Virus record (IMG/VR): IMGVR_UViG_3300038825_000928
Span: 1 to 27,836 of that record
Direction: 5' to 3' (one strand)
Length of the DNA: 27,836 nt
Source of the DNA: a virus
Shown: piece after piece, positions 11,571-19,942 of the stretch
How positions within the stretch are numbered: position 1 is the first letter of the stretch
Layout of the letters: every line of letters begins with the position of its first letter
The notes under the pieces: generated by a model
Databases searched by the model: none
What the model saw: only the letters and a program-made list of their open reading frames with translations
What the model was told of the DNA's origin: nothing
Made by a program: the position numbers and the translations under genes

Positions 11571-12771
11571 CCTGCCGCCGAGCCTTGTCCCGGTCTACGC
11601 GCCGCTGAGAGGCTCCGCACAGTACCGAGCGACATATGGAGGGCGAGGCTCTGGCAAGTCACAATCAGCAGCACTCATGGCGGCAGTGTGGGGCTTCGCA
11701 GAACCTCTGCGCATTCTCTGCACCCGTGAACTGCAAGTCAGCATTAAGGATAGCTTCCACCGCGAGGTAAAGGACGCCATCGAACGAACCCCATGGCTGG
11801 CGGCTCACTACGACGTCGGCGTCGATTATCTTCGCGGTCGCAACGGCACTGAGTTCGTCTTTCGCGGGCTTCGTCATAATAGCAGCAGCATCAAGTCGCT
11901 CGCGGGCATTGACCTGACGATTGTGGAAGAGGCCGAGGACGTACCGGAGGATAGTTGGCTGGCGCTAGAGGCTACAGTGTTTCGGAATCCCAAATCGGAA
12001 CTATGGGCGCTCTGGAACCCGCGCAGCGATGCTTCCCCGGTAGATAAACGCTTTCGACAGACGCCGCCAACCGGTGCTATCATTCAAGAGATAAACTGGT
12101 CTGGAAACCCATTCTTTCCTCCGAACCTCAACCTGCTACGGCAGAGAGAGCAGCAGCGCCTAGACCCGGCGACCTATGCCCATATCTGGGAGGGGGCATA
12201 TCTCCAGAACAGCGATGCGCAGGTATTTGCCAACAAGTTTGAGGTCAGAGAGTTTGAGCCGCAACGACAGTGGGACGGGCCATACTACGGGCTAGACTTC
12301 GGTTTCGCCCAAGACCCGACCGCAGCCATAGAGTGTTATCTGCACAACGATTGTGTATATATACGCAGAGAGGCTGGCCGCGTCGGCTTAGAGATTGACG
12401 ACACGCCAGCATTCCTGCGGGAGCGAATGCCGTTGATTGAGCAACACACAGTGCGGGCTGATAGCGCCAGACCAGAGAGCATCAGCTATCTGCAACGGCA
12501 CGGCATCTCCAGTATCAAGCCGGTTAAGAAATGGGGCGGCAGTGTAGAAGACGGCGTTGCCTTTATAAAATCGCGTGACCGTGTTATCTTACATCCTGAC
12601 TGTGCGGAAACTGCGCGAGAGTTCCGCCTATACTCGTATAAGCAAGACCGCCTAAGCGGGGATATAATGCCGAAGATAGTCGATGCTAACAACCACTTCA
12701 TCGACGCTCTGCGATATGCTCTCCAGCCGATGATTGGCGGGACGTCTCAACAAGTCTTCGGAGTGCTCTGA
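11548..12771 (+). CDS. Terminase large subunit (ATPase-nuclease)
   Basis: This is the 407-residue packaging motor. The ATPase half has Walker A GGRGSGKS (31-38), Walker B DLTIVEEAED (122-131) with the catalytic acid, and motif III-like LWALWNP (152-158). The nuclease half shows YGLDFGFAQDPTAAIEC with Asp250, RADSARPESI with Asp305, and DANNHFIDALRYALQ with Asp386, the RNase H-type metal set. The PBSX/Terminase_3 type is suggested by the GxRGSGKS and NPFFPP patterns. It cuts concatemers and drives DNA into the prohead. It ends on TGATG with the portal start. Confidence 0.9.
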   Translation: MTKSASIDLPPSLVPVYAPLRGSAQYRATYGGRGSGKSQSAALMAAVWGFAEPLRILCTRELQVSIKDSFHREVKDAIERTPWLAAHYDVGVDYLRGRNGTEFVFRGLRHNSSSIKSLAGIDLTIVEEAEDVPEDSWLALEATVFRNPKSELWALWNPRSDASPVDKRFRQTPPTGAIIQEINWSGNPFFPPNLNLLRQREQQRLDPATYAHIWEGAYLQNSDAQVFANKFEVREFEPQRQWDGPYYGLDFGFAQDPTAAIECYLHNDCVYIRREAGRVGLEIDDTPAFLRERMPLIEQHTVRADSARPESISYLQRHGISSIKPVKKWGGSVEDGVAFIKSRDRVILHPDCAETAREFRLYSYKQDRLSGDIMPKIVDANNHFIDALRYALQPMIGGTSQQVFGVL

Positions 12772-14624
12772 TGGTCTGGCCTTTCAGCAAAAAAGAAACG
12801 GAAGTAAAGCAGCACCCAGCGGGGCAGTCTTTTCTAGTGAACGAAACTGTAAGCTGGCAGGGAGCGAACGACCGACGCGCCTACATCCGCGAAGGCTATC
12901 AGCTTAACGTCGTTGTCTATCGCGCTATCCGAGAGATTGTAGAGGCGTCTAAGTCCATCAGCTTTGAACTATGCCAAGGTGACGAGGTGCTGACAGAGCA
13001 TCCGGCGCTGACGCTCATGGCTCGCCCAAACCCGTGGCAGGCTTATGAAAGCTGGCTATCGGAGATGATAGTCAACCGAATGCTGTTCGGGGAAACCTTC
13101 TGTGTGGGAACCCCAGAAGGCCAGCCCGCAGAACTGTGGCCGCTCAATCCGATTGACATGGTGGTTAAGCCGGGGGCGCATGGACTGCCCAAGGCGTATT
13201 GCCACAAGAAGGGGAAGTCGGAGCAGTATTTCGCAGTGGACCAAGTGACTGGCGAAAGTCAGGTTTTCTATATCAAGTCGTATAACCCGGATAACTACTG
13301 GCGGGGACAATCGCCCCTCATGGCGGCTGCGCTCTCAGCAGATACGCACAATGCTGGCAGCAAGTGGAACTACAGCCTGCTCAAGAACAGCGCCCGACCG
13401 AGCGGCCTTGTTCGGTTCAAGGGCGGCTATCCCGGAGGTGAGTCCATCCAGAGAATGCGGGAGTATTTCAAGAACGCACTCAGCGGTGAGCGCAACAGTG
13501 GCGAAATACCGATGCTGGCCGACGATGCCGAGTTTGTCGAGATGAGCAAGACGCCGATGGATATGGACTTCATCAACACGATGAAAGAGACGTCCAAATA
13601 TGTCTCCTCTGCGTTCGGTGTTCCGCTGCCGCTAATCGACAACGACGCCAGCACGTTCAACAATCTGGAGCAGGCAAAAGAGCGCCTGTATACTGATACC
13701 GTCATCCCGCTGATGGACGAGTTTTTCGGAGGGCTGAATAACTGGTTGCTGCCTCGATTCGGGGAAGACCTCCACTTCAAACTGGACCTCGACAGCGTTT
13801 CCGCGCTGGAAGGCATCCGCCAGAAGCTGTTTGACCGTGCGGTATTGGCGTTTGAAAAAGGCGTTCTGACGCGCGAAGAGAGCCGTGTGATGATGGGCTT
13901 CCCATCCGAAGGCGAAGGGGAATACACGCCACTTCTGGCCCCTGTGATGGAGCAGAAGAGCGCAGAACAAAAGCAATCATTCAAGCCCCCAGCAGATGTG
14001 GTGAGCAACTACCGCAAGGGACTTGAGATGCACGAGGAAGGCTTGACTGGCGACGGTATTGAGCCAGCTACCATTCGCACAGCCACCCGCATCGTGAACG
14101 GCGGAAGCGTGTCGGACGAATGGGTCAGGAAGGCAAACAGATGGTGGGGAAGAAATGAACGTTTTCTTTCTGAGGAAAGGGATAGCGCGGCTTATGCTTC
14201 TGCAATGCTATGGGGTGGCGCGGCTGGTCGCGACTGGTATCGCGCCCGATACAACGAACTGGAGCGCGAGAGCAAAGACGAAGAAGTTAGCGACGCGGTT
14301 CGTGAGGGCCTTAAAAATAAGGTTGAGGAACACAACGAAGATGTCGGCGACGTTCCATCTAAGCGCACCAACCTGCGGACGTTGATTGCAGTCTTCCGCC
14401 GTGGAGTTGGGGCGTATAATACGAACCCCGGAAGCGTAAGGCCAAACGTCAACAGTGCTGACCAATGGGCTTATGCGCGGGTAAATAGTTACCTCTACGC
14501 ACTGAGGAACGGCAAGTTCCGCAGCGGCAAGCATGACACGGACCTACTGCCGGAAGGCCACCCGATGACGACGCGCAAGAGCGCCGGGGCTGAACTTCTT
14601 CGCAAGATCGCATATGGCTACTGA
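12771..14624 (+). CDS. HK97-type portal with C-terminal extension
   Basis: The portal ring is the DNA channel at the head vertex. Residues 1-400 are a normal portal body: RREGYQLN-type start (YIREGYQLNVVVYRAIREIV), HPALTLMARPNP, MLFGETFCVG, YWRGQSPLMAA, STFNNLEQAKERLY. Residues about 403-617 are extra. A first module reads FKPPADVVSNYRKGLEMHEE, then SVSDEWVRKANRWWGRN, then LWGGAAGRDWYRARY. A second reads LIAVFRRGVGAYNTNPG, then DQWAYARVNSYLYALRNG, then LLPEGHP. Both modules occur, sometimes separately, in other phage structural proteins. A role of the extension in assembly is a guess. It overlaps the next gene by 11 bp. Confidence 0.88.
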   Translation: MVWPFSKKETEVKQHPAGQSFLVNETVSWQGANDRRAYIREGYQLNVVVYRAIREIVEASKSISFELCQGDEVLTEHPALTLMARPNPWQAYESWLSEMIVNRMLFGETFCVGTPEGQPAELWPLNPIDMVVKPGAHGLPKAYCHKKGKSEQYFAVDQVTGESQVFYIKSYNPDNYWRGQSPLMAAALSADTHNAGSKWNYSLLKNSARPSGLVRFKGGYPGGESIQRMREYFKNALSGERNSGEIPMLADDAEFVEMSKTPMDMDFINTMKETSKYVSSAFGVPLPLIDNDASTFNNLEQAKERLYTDTVIPLMDEFFGGLNNWLLPRFGEDLHFKLDLDSVSALEGIRQKLFDRAVLAFEKGVLTREESRVMMGFPSEGEGEYTPLLAPVMEQKSAEQKQSFKPPADVVSNYRKGLEMHEEGLTGDGIEPATIRTATRIVNGGSVSDEWVRKANRWWGRNERFLSEERDSAAYASAMLWGGAAGRDWYRARYNELERESKDEEVSDAVREGLKNKVEEHNEDVGDVPSKRTNLRTLIAVFRRGVGAYNTNPGSVRPNVNSADQWAYARVNSYLYALRNGKFRSGKHDTDLLPEGHPMTTRKSAGAELLRKIAYGY

Positions 14625-16197
14625 ACTGGAGGAAATGGAAGAGGCGGCGACGCCTATCGTTTCCAAGACGCTCACAAGCCTAATGCGAGACATGCTCGCC
14701 CAGTATGAAGCGGACGACATGGTGAGCCTGCCGACGGATGCGAACGAGCGCGTGGGCAAGATGCTCAATGACGTTTATCAAATTGCCATGCGTGGCACTG
14801 GGCAGAACCTAGTTGATAATCTGAAGAACTGCTTCCCGCAGCTAGAAACCAAGCAGGATGAAGAAAGCCTGTTTGAGAAGTTGATAGCAGAATATCTGGA
14901 ACGGTTCGGCGCAGCGAAGATATTCCAAATCACTGAAACGACCCGCAAGCAAATTATGGGCGTGATTAAAGAAGGCCAAAAAGAAGGCTTGGGAAGTCAG
15001 CAAATTGCTGACCTAATGCGAGCAGCCATTCCCAGCTTCAGCCGCTCTCGTTCAATGCTCATTGCCAGAACTGAAACGCATGGCTCTTCTCAATTCGCAT
15101 CATTGCGCACTGCGCAGCAATCAACGCGACCGCTCGTCAAAAAATGGAACAGCGTCGAAGATGCACGGACTAGAAGCATCTTGATGGACGACACGCATGA
15201 CCATCGCGTCATAGATGGGCAGCGAGTAGCGCTTGAGCAATCGTTCATGGTGCCGACAATCTTTGGCACGAAAGAGCCTTTGTTATATCCCGGCGACCCA
15301 AATGGCACTGCTGGCAACGTCATCAATTGCCGTTGCTCTATGACCTATCGTCGAGCGGATAGAGACAGCGCAATAAGTGTGCCAACGGCGTCAGCAACTA
15401 GACGTTCTGGGCCGTTCGAATATGAATCCTTTGTTGCTCCGACGAGCGTGGCGGCAATGAATAAATTCATTACAGATAAAGGTCTTGCAGATTCCGCTGA
15501 TCTAAAAGGCCTAAACGTAAAAGCCACTGCTCCACAACTTAAAGCGATCCTTGAGGTAAAGGAAAGGTTTGGGTTGAAGCCGCTCGCCGGAATCGGGCCA
15601 ATAAGCAGATACCTGCCGAGAACAAGAACTGGGAAAAATGTCGAAGCGTCTGTGTATACTAATATCACGAACAGAGACACCGGAAATCGCGGCATTCTAA
15701 ACCTACCGACTAAGTTCGGGAAAGACTCTGACCAAATAGATTTGGCTAGGGGAGCGCGGAATCGCGTCTCTCTTTATCAAGACACACAAGAAGATAGCTG
15801 GCGGAATATATCAGCCACAATAGAGCCAGAAGAGTCACTTTCTGAAAGATACAACCAGATGAGAAATACAAGCCGCAGCGAGTATTTGTGGACGGTTGGC
15901 AATACAGAAGACCCAGAGCGCCGCCGAAATAGCACAATTTTTCACGAATATGGTCATGTCATTCATCTTACTGAGCGAGATTCCGACCTGTCGCGGGAAA
16001 TTAATAAGTTCCTAAAAACTAGAGAGCCAAGAAAAAACCATTGGGACATATTGGTGTCAAAGTACAGCAGCCAAGACGATGACGAATATATCGCGGAAAC
16101 CTTTGCGCTCTACATGATGGATGAGAGCGAGCATTACCGAATCCACCCAGAACTCCTAAAGTTATACAAGAGATATGATCGTGCAAATAACGCTTGA
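14614..16197 (+). CDS. Mu F-like head morphogenesis protein fused to a zinc metallopeptidase domain
   Basis: Residues about 80-246 are the MuF/SPP1 gp7-like domain: LIARTETHGSSQFASLRTAQ, KWNSVEDARTRSIL, DTHDHRVIDGQRVAL, GDPNGTAGNVINCRCSMTY. Residues about 265-527 are a separate domain with HEYGHVIH (zinc motif HExxH at 444-448) and DEYIAETFALYMM (Glu495, probable third ligand). MuF proteins often carry C-terminal toxin or enzyme domains that may enter the cell with the DNA, and this one looks like a metallopeptidase. The C-terminal half looks A+T-richer than the MuF half, which suggests a swapped-in module. ATG 14614 is kept; a second ATG at 14635 is possible. Confidence 0.8.
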   Translation: MATELEEMEEAATPIVSKTLTSLMRDMLAQYEADDMVSLPTDANERVGKMLNDVYQIAMRGTGQNLVDNLKNCFPQLETKQDEESLFEKLIAEYLERFGAAKIFQITETTRKQIMGVIKEGQKEGLGSQQIADLMRAAIPSFSRSRSMLIARTETHGSSQFASLRTAQQSTRPLVKKWNSVEDARTRSILMDDTHDHRVIDGQRVALEQSFMVPTIFGTKEPLLYPGDPNGTAGNVINCRCSMTYRRADRDSAISVPTASATRRSGPFEYESFVAPTSVAAMNKFITDKGLADSADLKGLNVKATAPQLKAILEVKERFGLKPLAGIGPISRYLPRTRTGKNVEASVYTNITNRDTGNRGILNLPTKFGKDSDQIDLARGARNRVSLYQDTQEDSWRNISATIEPEESLSERYNQMRNTSRSEYLWTVGNTEDPERRRNSTIFHEYGHVIHLTERDSDLSREINKFLKTREPRKNHWDILVSKYSSQDDDEYIAETFALYMMDESEHYRIHPELLKLYKRYDRANNA

Positions 16198-16369
16198 TGA
16201 AGCTATGGACATGTTGAGAGCAGCCAAGCCCGGTGAAGCCTTGAACACGGTTGATGAGATACGGAGTCTATATAAAGAAGATGATGCGGACGAGGTTTTG
16301 GGATGGCTGGAGGAAAACGCAATCCTAAAGGATGCAAGAGCCGAAGGCGAAATCTTTATCTCTCCTTGA
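16175..16369 (+). CDS. 64-residue acidic protein, possible immunity partner
   Basis: ATG 16175 overlaps the end of the MuF-metallopeptidase gene by 23 bp in another frame. The product is small and acidic (TLDEAMDMLRAAKPGEALN, then SLYKEDDADEVLGWLEENAI) with helical segments and no membrane segment. No family was recognised. Toxin-like MuF tails are often followed by a small immunity gene, and size, acidity and position fit that. This is inference only. A simple accessory head protein is the other option. The ribosome site is weak, so coupling to the upstream gene is likely. Confidence 0.55.
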   Translation: MIVQITLDEAMDMLRAAKPGEALNTVDEIRSLYKEDDADEVLGWLEENAILKDARAEGEIFISP

Positions 16370-16394
16370 GAAGATAACTCGTAAATAGGTGTCA

Positions 16395-16443
16395 CTTTGC
16401 AGAAATGCCCATTGATGCTATAGTTCTGGGCATCTTTGCAAAG
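16395..16443 (+). promoter_or_regulatory. 17-bp imperfect hairpin overlapping the protease ribosome site
   Basis: CTTTGCAGAAATGCCCA (16395-16411) pairs with TGGGCATCTTTGCAAAG (16427-16443) with one G-U and one mismatch, around a 15-base loop. The right arm ends in AAAG, part of the AAAGGTG before ATG 16451, so folding would hide the ribosome site. The loop contains GATGCTATAGT, a -10-like string, with only a weak -35 upstream. There is no U-tract, so a terminator is unlikely. Confidence 0.5.
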
Positions 16444-16450
16444 GTGCAGA

Positions 16451-17248
16451 ATGCCAGAACGCAACCCAACGGAAAGTCGTACTGAATGGCTAGAGCGCTG
16501 CATGGGCGATGCAGAAGCCGTTGCAGACTTTCCAAATAACGACCAACGCTTTGCGGTTTGCGTGAGCAAGTGGGACGAAAGGTCAGACGACATGGAAGTA
16601 GAGCAGAAGTCGCTAAACGTCAGCGTCAAGATGGTTGGCGAGGAAGGCCAGATTGAAGGCTACGGTGCGGTATTTGGCAACGTAGACAGCTACGGCGACG
16701 TCATCGAACCGGGCGCGTTCATGGAAACGCTTGGGATGCGCAAGCCAAAGATGCTCTATCAGCACCGCATGGAAGACCCCATTGGCGTCTGGGATGAATA
16801 CAAGGAAGACAGCCGTGGCCTGTATATGAAAGGCCGGATTGTCACCAAATCGACTAAGGGGCGCGACGCCTACGAACTAGTCAAAGCCGGGGCCATTGAT
16901 GGTCTTTCAATCGGCTATATTACAAGGGACTATGCGATGGACGGCAACAATCGCCGCCTCAAATCGGTAGACCTCATTGAAACGTCACTGGTGACCATGC
17001 CTGCCAACAGCGAGGCTATGGTAACATCTGTGAAGAACGCCGACGTGCGCGACGTAGAGCGCGCTTTCCGGCATCTAGGTTTCACCCGGTCAGAGGCCAA
17101 GGCCATGGCGTCGGCAGCGTGGAAGCGGCGCGATGATGTTCTGCGTGAGGCAGACGTTATCGTCCCAGAGGATAATCAGCGCGAGGTTGATGAACTCAAA
17201 GCCCTACTGTCTGAAACCCTGCAAAATTTTGGAGGACAAAATGTCTGA
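16451..17248 (+). CDS. HK97-family prohead protease (S78)
   Basis: ATG 16451 (MPERNPTESRTEWLERCM) is preferred over a TTG at 16436. The serine protease matures the capsid by trimming the MCP scaffold. The core is residues 60-190: GQIEGYGAVFGNVDSYGDVI, then YQHRMEDPIGVWDE with His105, AIDGLSIGYIT with Ser153, and DLIETSLVTMPAN. An added N-terminal module (residues 9-42) reads SRTEWLERCMGDAEAVADFP, then QRFAVCVSKWDE, a two-Cys pattern seen in other phage head proteins. The C-terminal helical tail (residues about 200-265) may be cleaved or contact the MCP. It overlaps the MCP by 8 bp. Confidence 0.88.
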   Translation: MPERNPTESRTEWLERCMGDAEAVADFPNNDQRFAVCVSKWDERSDDMEVEQKSLNVSVKMVGEEGQIEGYGAVFGNVDSYGDVIEPGAFMETLGMRKPKMLYQHRMEDPIGVWDEYKEDSRGLYMKGRIVTKSTKGRDAYELVKAGAIDGLSIGYITRDYAMDGNNRRLKSVDLIETSLVTMPANSEAMVTSVKNADVRDVERAFRHLGFTRSEAKAMASAAWKRRDDVLREADVIVPEDNQREVDELKALLSETLQNFGGQNV

Positions 17249-18467
17249 CTTTGCAGAAATCAAAGGGCTGGTTGAGCAGATCAACCAACCCCTCGTTGAC
17301 CTTCGCAAAGAGGTTGATGAACTGAAGAGCGGCTCAAAAGATGTCGTGACGCAGGAAAAGCATGACCGCATGTCGGCTGAGATCGTCGCTAAAATGGACG
17401 AGATGCAGCAGAAGCAGGCTAAACTTGAGGCAGCTATGCAGCGTCCCGGCGCAGCAGAAGAAGCCAAAGGTTTCGACGCTGACCATGAGGCCAAGCACCG
17501 CGATGCGCTTCGTGAATATATGGCTTACGGCAACCTGCCTGCTGGCTTCAAAGCTGGCTCGGAAGGCGTCGAAATTAAGTCTATGTCTACGGACATCAAC
17601 CCGGATGGCGGCTATCTGGTTCGCCCAGAACTGTCTGACACCATTGTGTCTCGTATCTTTGAAACCTCGCCTCTGCGTCAGGTTGCAAACGTCGAGCAGA
17701 CTGGTGCCAAGTCAATCGACATCCTGATTGATGACAACGAAGCAGCGGCTCGTTGGGTTGGTGAAGGCGCTTCTGGCGGCGAAACCGACACTCCAGAACT
17801 CGGCCAGAAAGTCATTGCGGCTCACAAGATCGAAGCTGACCCGCGCATGACGACTGAGATGATTGAGGATGCTTACCTCGACGTCGAAGCATGGCTGTCT
17901 GGCAAGGTTGCTGACAAGTTCGCACGGACGCAGAACAGCGCCTTTGTGAATGGCGATGGCGTGAACAAGCCGCGTGGTTTCCTGACATATGCTGCACAGG
18001 CTGTGTCTGGCACTTACGAGCGCGGTGCAATCAATCAGGTGAACATGGGTACAGCAGATGCGCTGAACGCCGATGGCTTGATTGCAGTGCAGAACGCTCT
18101 GAAGGAAGGCTATCAGGCTGGTGCAGTGTTCGGCATGAAGCGCACTACCTTCGGCGCAGCACTGCAACTGAAAGGGGCGGATAACTACTTCTTCTCCCCG
18201 GTGTTGCTGGCAAACGGTCAGGCAACTATGCAGCTTCTCGGCAAGCCCGTCATCTTCATGGATGACATGCCTGCTGTTGCTGCAAATGCTCTGTCAGTTG
18301 TCTACGCGGACTTCTCGGTGGCCTACACCATCGCGGATCGCGTCGGCCTGCAAATCCTGCGTGACCCATACTCCAACAAAGGCTTCGTGACCTATTACAC
18401 GACGCAGCGCGTTGGCGGTGACGTCACTAACTTCGATGGCATCGCCATCGGTAAAGTCGCAGCGTAA
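17241..18467 (+). CDS. HK97-fold major capsid protein
   Basis: ATG 17241 is used: GGAGGACAAA precedes it and the protein then starts MSDFAEIKGLVEQINQ. The product is 408 residues. Residues 1-95 are a coiled-coil delta/scaffold domain (EQINQPLVDLRKEVDELKSG, then ARMDEMQQKQAKLEA-like heptads). The HK97 fold runs from about 115: STDINPDGGYLVRPELSDTI, then WVGEGASGGETDTPELGQKV, DPRMTTEMIEDAYLDVEAWL, NGDGVNKPRGFL, and the C-terminal YADFSVAYTIADRVGLQILR with DPYSNKGFVTYYTTQRVGG. Cleavage by the upstream protease probably falls near residues 100-115. About 400 copies per head is the usual number for this family. Confidence 0.95.
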   Translation: MSDFAEIKGLVEQINQPLVDLRKEVDELKSGSKDVVTQEKHDRMSAEIVAKMDEMQQKQAKLEAAMQRPGAAEEAKGFDADHEAKHRDALREYMAYGNLPAGFKAGSEGVEIKSMSTDINPDGGYLVRPELSDTIVSRIFETSPLRQVANVEQTGAKSIDILIDDNEAAARWVGEGASGGETDTPELGQKVIAAHKIEADPRMTTEMIEDAYLDVEAWLSGKVADKFARTQNSAFVNGDGVNKPRGFLTYAAQAVSGTYERGAINQVNMGTADALNADGLIAVQNALKEGYQAGAVFGMKRTTFGAALQLKGADNYFFSPVLLANGQATMQLLGKPVIFMDDMPAVAANALSVVYADFSVAYTIADRVGLQILRDPYSNKGFVTYYTTQRVGGDVTNFDGIAIGKVAA

Positions 18468-18480
18468 GGAGACTTAAACA

Positions 18481-18930
18481 ATGGCTGTTTTTGACACCCG
18501 CAACGACGCCGAATATGGGATGGGCCTCTCGGCCACCCTGTCCGGCACCACCAAAGCCGAAGGCGATTGGATCGACATGCAGGGCTGGCAGAGCGTTACG
18601 TTCTCTGTTGGCACCGGCACGGTCACCGACGCTGGCACGGCCTCTGGCTTCTCGTTCCAAGTTGAGGAAGGCGATGACACCACGGACGCAGGCGCGACCG
18701 CAGTGGCTGATGCAGACCTTGTTGGCACCGAAGCTGCGCTGACCGTGACCTCGGACACGGACGACGACAAGATGATTGGCTCCATCGGCTACATCGGCAG
18801 CAAGCGTTATGTGCGCATGACTGCTGTTGGCACCACTGGCACCAACGCCGTTGTCAACGTCCATGCCACGAAGCGGATGGGTTCGAACATGGGTTCGGCA
18901 ACCATCGACAGCGGCACGGCTGCAACCTAA
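18481..18930 (+). CDS. Hypothetical protein, possible capsid decoration
   Basis: It starts 13 bp after the major capsid gene, with GGAG before the ATG. The product is 149 residues rich in Thr, Gly, Ala and Asp (VGTGTVTDAGTASGFSFQVE, GDDTTDAGATAVADAD), predicted beta strands, no Cys and no membrane segment. It ends MGSNMGSATIDSGTAAT. Position right behind the MCP and a beta-rich, low-complexity make-up are typical of head decoration or cement proteins. No family motif was recognised, so this remains a guess. Codon use is G+C-rich and strongly biased, as for a highly expressed gene. Confidence 0.65.
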   Translation: MAVFDTRNDAEYGMGLSATLSGTTKAEGDWIDMQGWQSVTFSVGTGTVTDAGTASGFSFQVEEGDDTTDAGATAVADADLVGTEAALTVTSDTDDDKMIGSIGYIGSKRYVRMTAVGTTGTNAVVNVHATKRMGSNMGSATIDSGTAAT

Positions 18931-18937
18931 CTAGGGC

Positions 18938-18957
18938 GGGGCGGCTTTGGTCGCCCC
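18938..18957 (+). terminator. Possible weak terminator after the capsid genes
   Basis: GGGGCG (18938-18943) pairs with CGCCCC (18952-18957) around an 8-base loop, just after the stop at 18930. ATCCTTTC follows, a poor U-tract. It may give partial termination, lowering neck and tail transcription relative to capsid. Confidence 0.4.
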
Positions 18958-18982
18958 ATCCTTTCACTGATAGGGGAATACC

Positions 18983-19558
18983 ATGTCGCAAATTAATTGG
19001 GACGAGATTCCCGAAGCATCCGAAGATGGCAAGAGAGCCGCTGACCTCATCATTCGCACCGATGCGGGAGAAGAGCGCCGCACCGGATATGATGGCGGAT
19101 GGCTTTACTTTGGTGACGCGACTCACACCTCCTCAAATAAACAAGCTATCAGCGCAGACACCGAGACGCTGCTTTCAATAGATGGCGCGAACGGCGACAC
19201 GAATACAAATTTCCGGCGAGGCGTCCCGCTTGACGTTTGGTCAAGCAATACTCTCCAGCCCCAAGCGACTGGCGAGGTCTACACAGTCAGCATTGACTTC
19301 AAGGTAGACAAGGCGACCTCAACACAGACGTTTGTTCACATGGCAGGCAAGATCGGCTCTGGCTACTCAACCTCCATCACTGATGAACGCAAGCCACTGA
19401 CCAAAGGTTCCGGCATAGAAGACTTCATAGTGTTCAACAAAATTCTGTTCGTGACGAACGCCTTCGGCGCTGAAGGGCTGCGCTTCTTCCTTACGTTCGA
19501 CGAAAATGTTAATGTATGGGACAAGGCAATCTTCATACAGCGGACGCACAGCCCATGA
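18983..19558 (+). CDS. Hypothetical structural protein
   Basis: ATG 18983 follows GGGGAATACC. The product is 191 residues, predicted mostly beta: RTGYDGGWLYFGDATHT, LQPQATGEVYTVSIDFKVDK, TFVHMAGKIGSGYS and LRFFLTFDENVNVWDKAIF. It has no Cys, signal peptide or recognised family. The location between capsid and connector genes and the beta-rich jelly-roll-like make-up suggest a head surface or fibre-type protein. Its stop overlaps the next start (ATGA). Confidence 0.55.
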   Translation: MSQINWDEIPEASEDGKRAADLIIRTDAGEERRTGYDGGWLYFGDATHTSSNKQAISADTETLLSIDGANGDTNTNFRRGVPLDVWSSNTLQPQATGEVYTVSIDFKVDKATSTQTFVHMAGKIGSGYSTSITDERKPLTKGSGIEDFIVFNKILFVTNAFGAEGLRFFLTFDENVNVWDKAIFIQRTHSP

Positions 19559-19773
19559 CCGAGATAAAAATGCTACGCACCCTTCCGGTCGCTCCGAACG
19601 GCATCAGGGTTGAGGTATGGCATGAAGGCTCGTCACATGAAGTGGACGATAAGCTTCTAAGCATTTTGATTGATGCAGGCGCGTGTGAGATTGTGACCAA
19701 GGCAATCCCAGTTGCACCAGAGAACAAGATGCGCAAGCGCGCAAGGCCAAGGAAGGCTGCAAACAATGACTGA
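19555..19773 (+). CDS. Small phage neck-region protein
   Basis: ATG 19555 overlaps the upstream stop (ATGA). The product is 72 residues starting MTEIKMLRTLPVAPNGIRVE, then VWHEGSSHEVDDKLLSILID, AGACEIVTKAIPVAPENK and a basic tail. The plan (strand, G-x-R-V, E-H-x-V-x-D-x-L, L-I-x-A-G-x-C-E) is common in small proteins just before the head-tail connector in alphaproteobacterial phages. The function is not known. Confidence 0.65.
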   Translation: MTEIKMLRTLPVAPNGIRVEVWHEGSSHEVDDKLLSILIDAGACEIVTKAIPVAPENKMRKRARPRKAANND

Positions 19774-19942
19774 CGATATTGACGAGGATGTTCCGTCTGA
19801 AGCCAAGCCGGAAGCAGTGAACGCAGAGCCGGGTGATTTATCATATTCTACTTATGAAGATTACCTTGCCAACACAGACAGCCCCGTGAGCCGCAGCAAG
19901 TGGCGACGCGAACAGGCGATGGCAAAGAGGGCTGAGGGATGA
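19766..19942 (+). CDS. 58-residue hypothetical protein
   Basis: ATG 19766 overlaps the upstream stop by 8 bp and its own stop overlaps the next start (ATGA). The N-terminal half is acidic and Pro-rich (TDDIDEDVPSEAKPEAVNAE), then YSTYEDYLANTDSPVSRSKW and a basic tail. It is largely disordered and has no recognised family. The two-way overlaps support translation. Confidence 0.6.
   Translation: MTDDIDEDVPSEAKPEAVNAEPGDLSYSTYEDYLANTDSPVSRSKWRREQAMAKRAEG

Noticed and set aside
13427-14008. Leftward 193-residue open frame
   Set aside because: Lies inside the portal gene on the other strand; Ser-rich shadow with no start signal.
14192-14534. Leftward open frames opposite the portal tail
   Set aside because: Shadows of the portal extension; the plus frame is continuous with recognisable modules.
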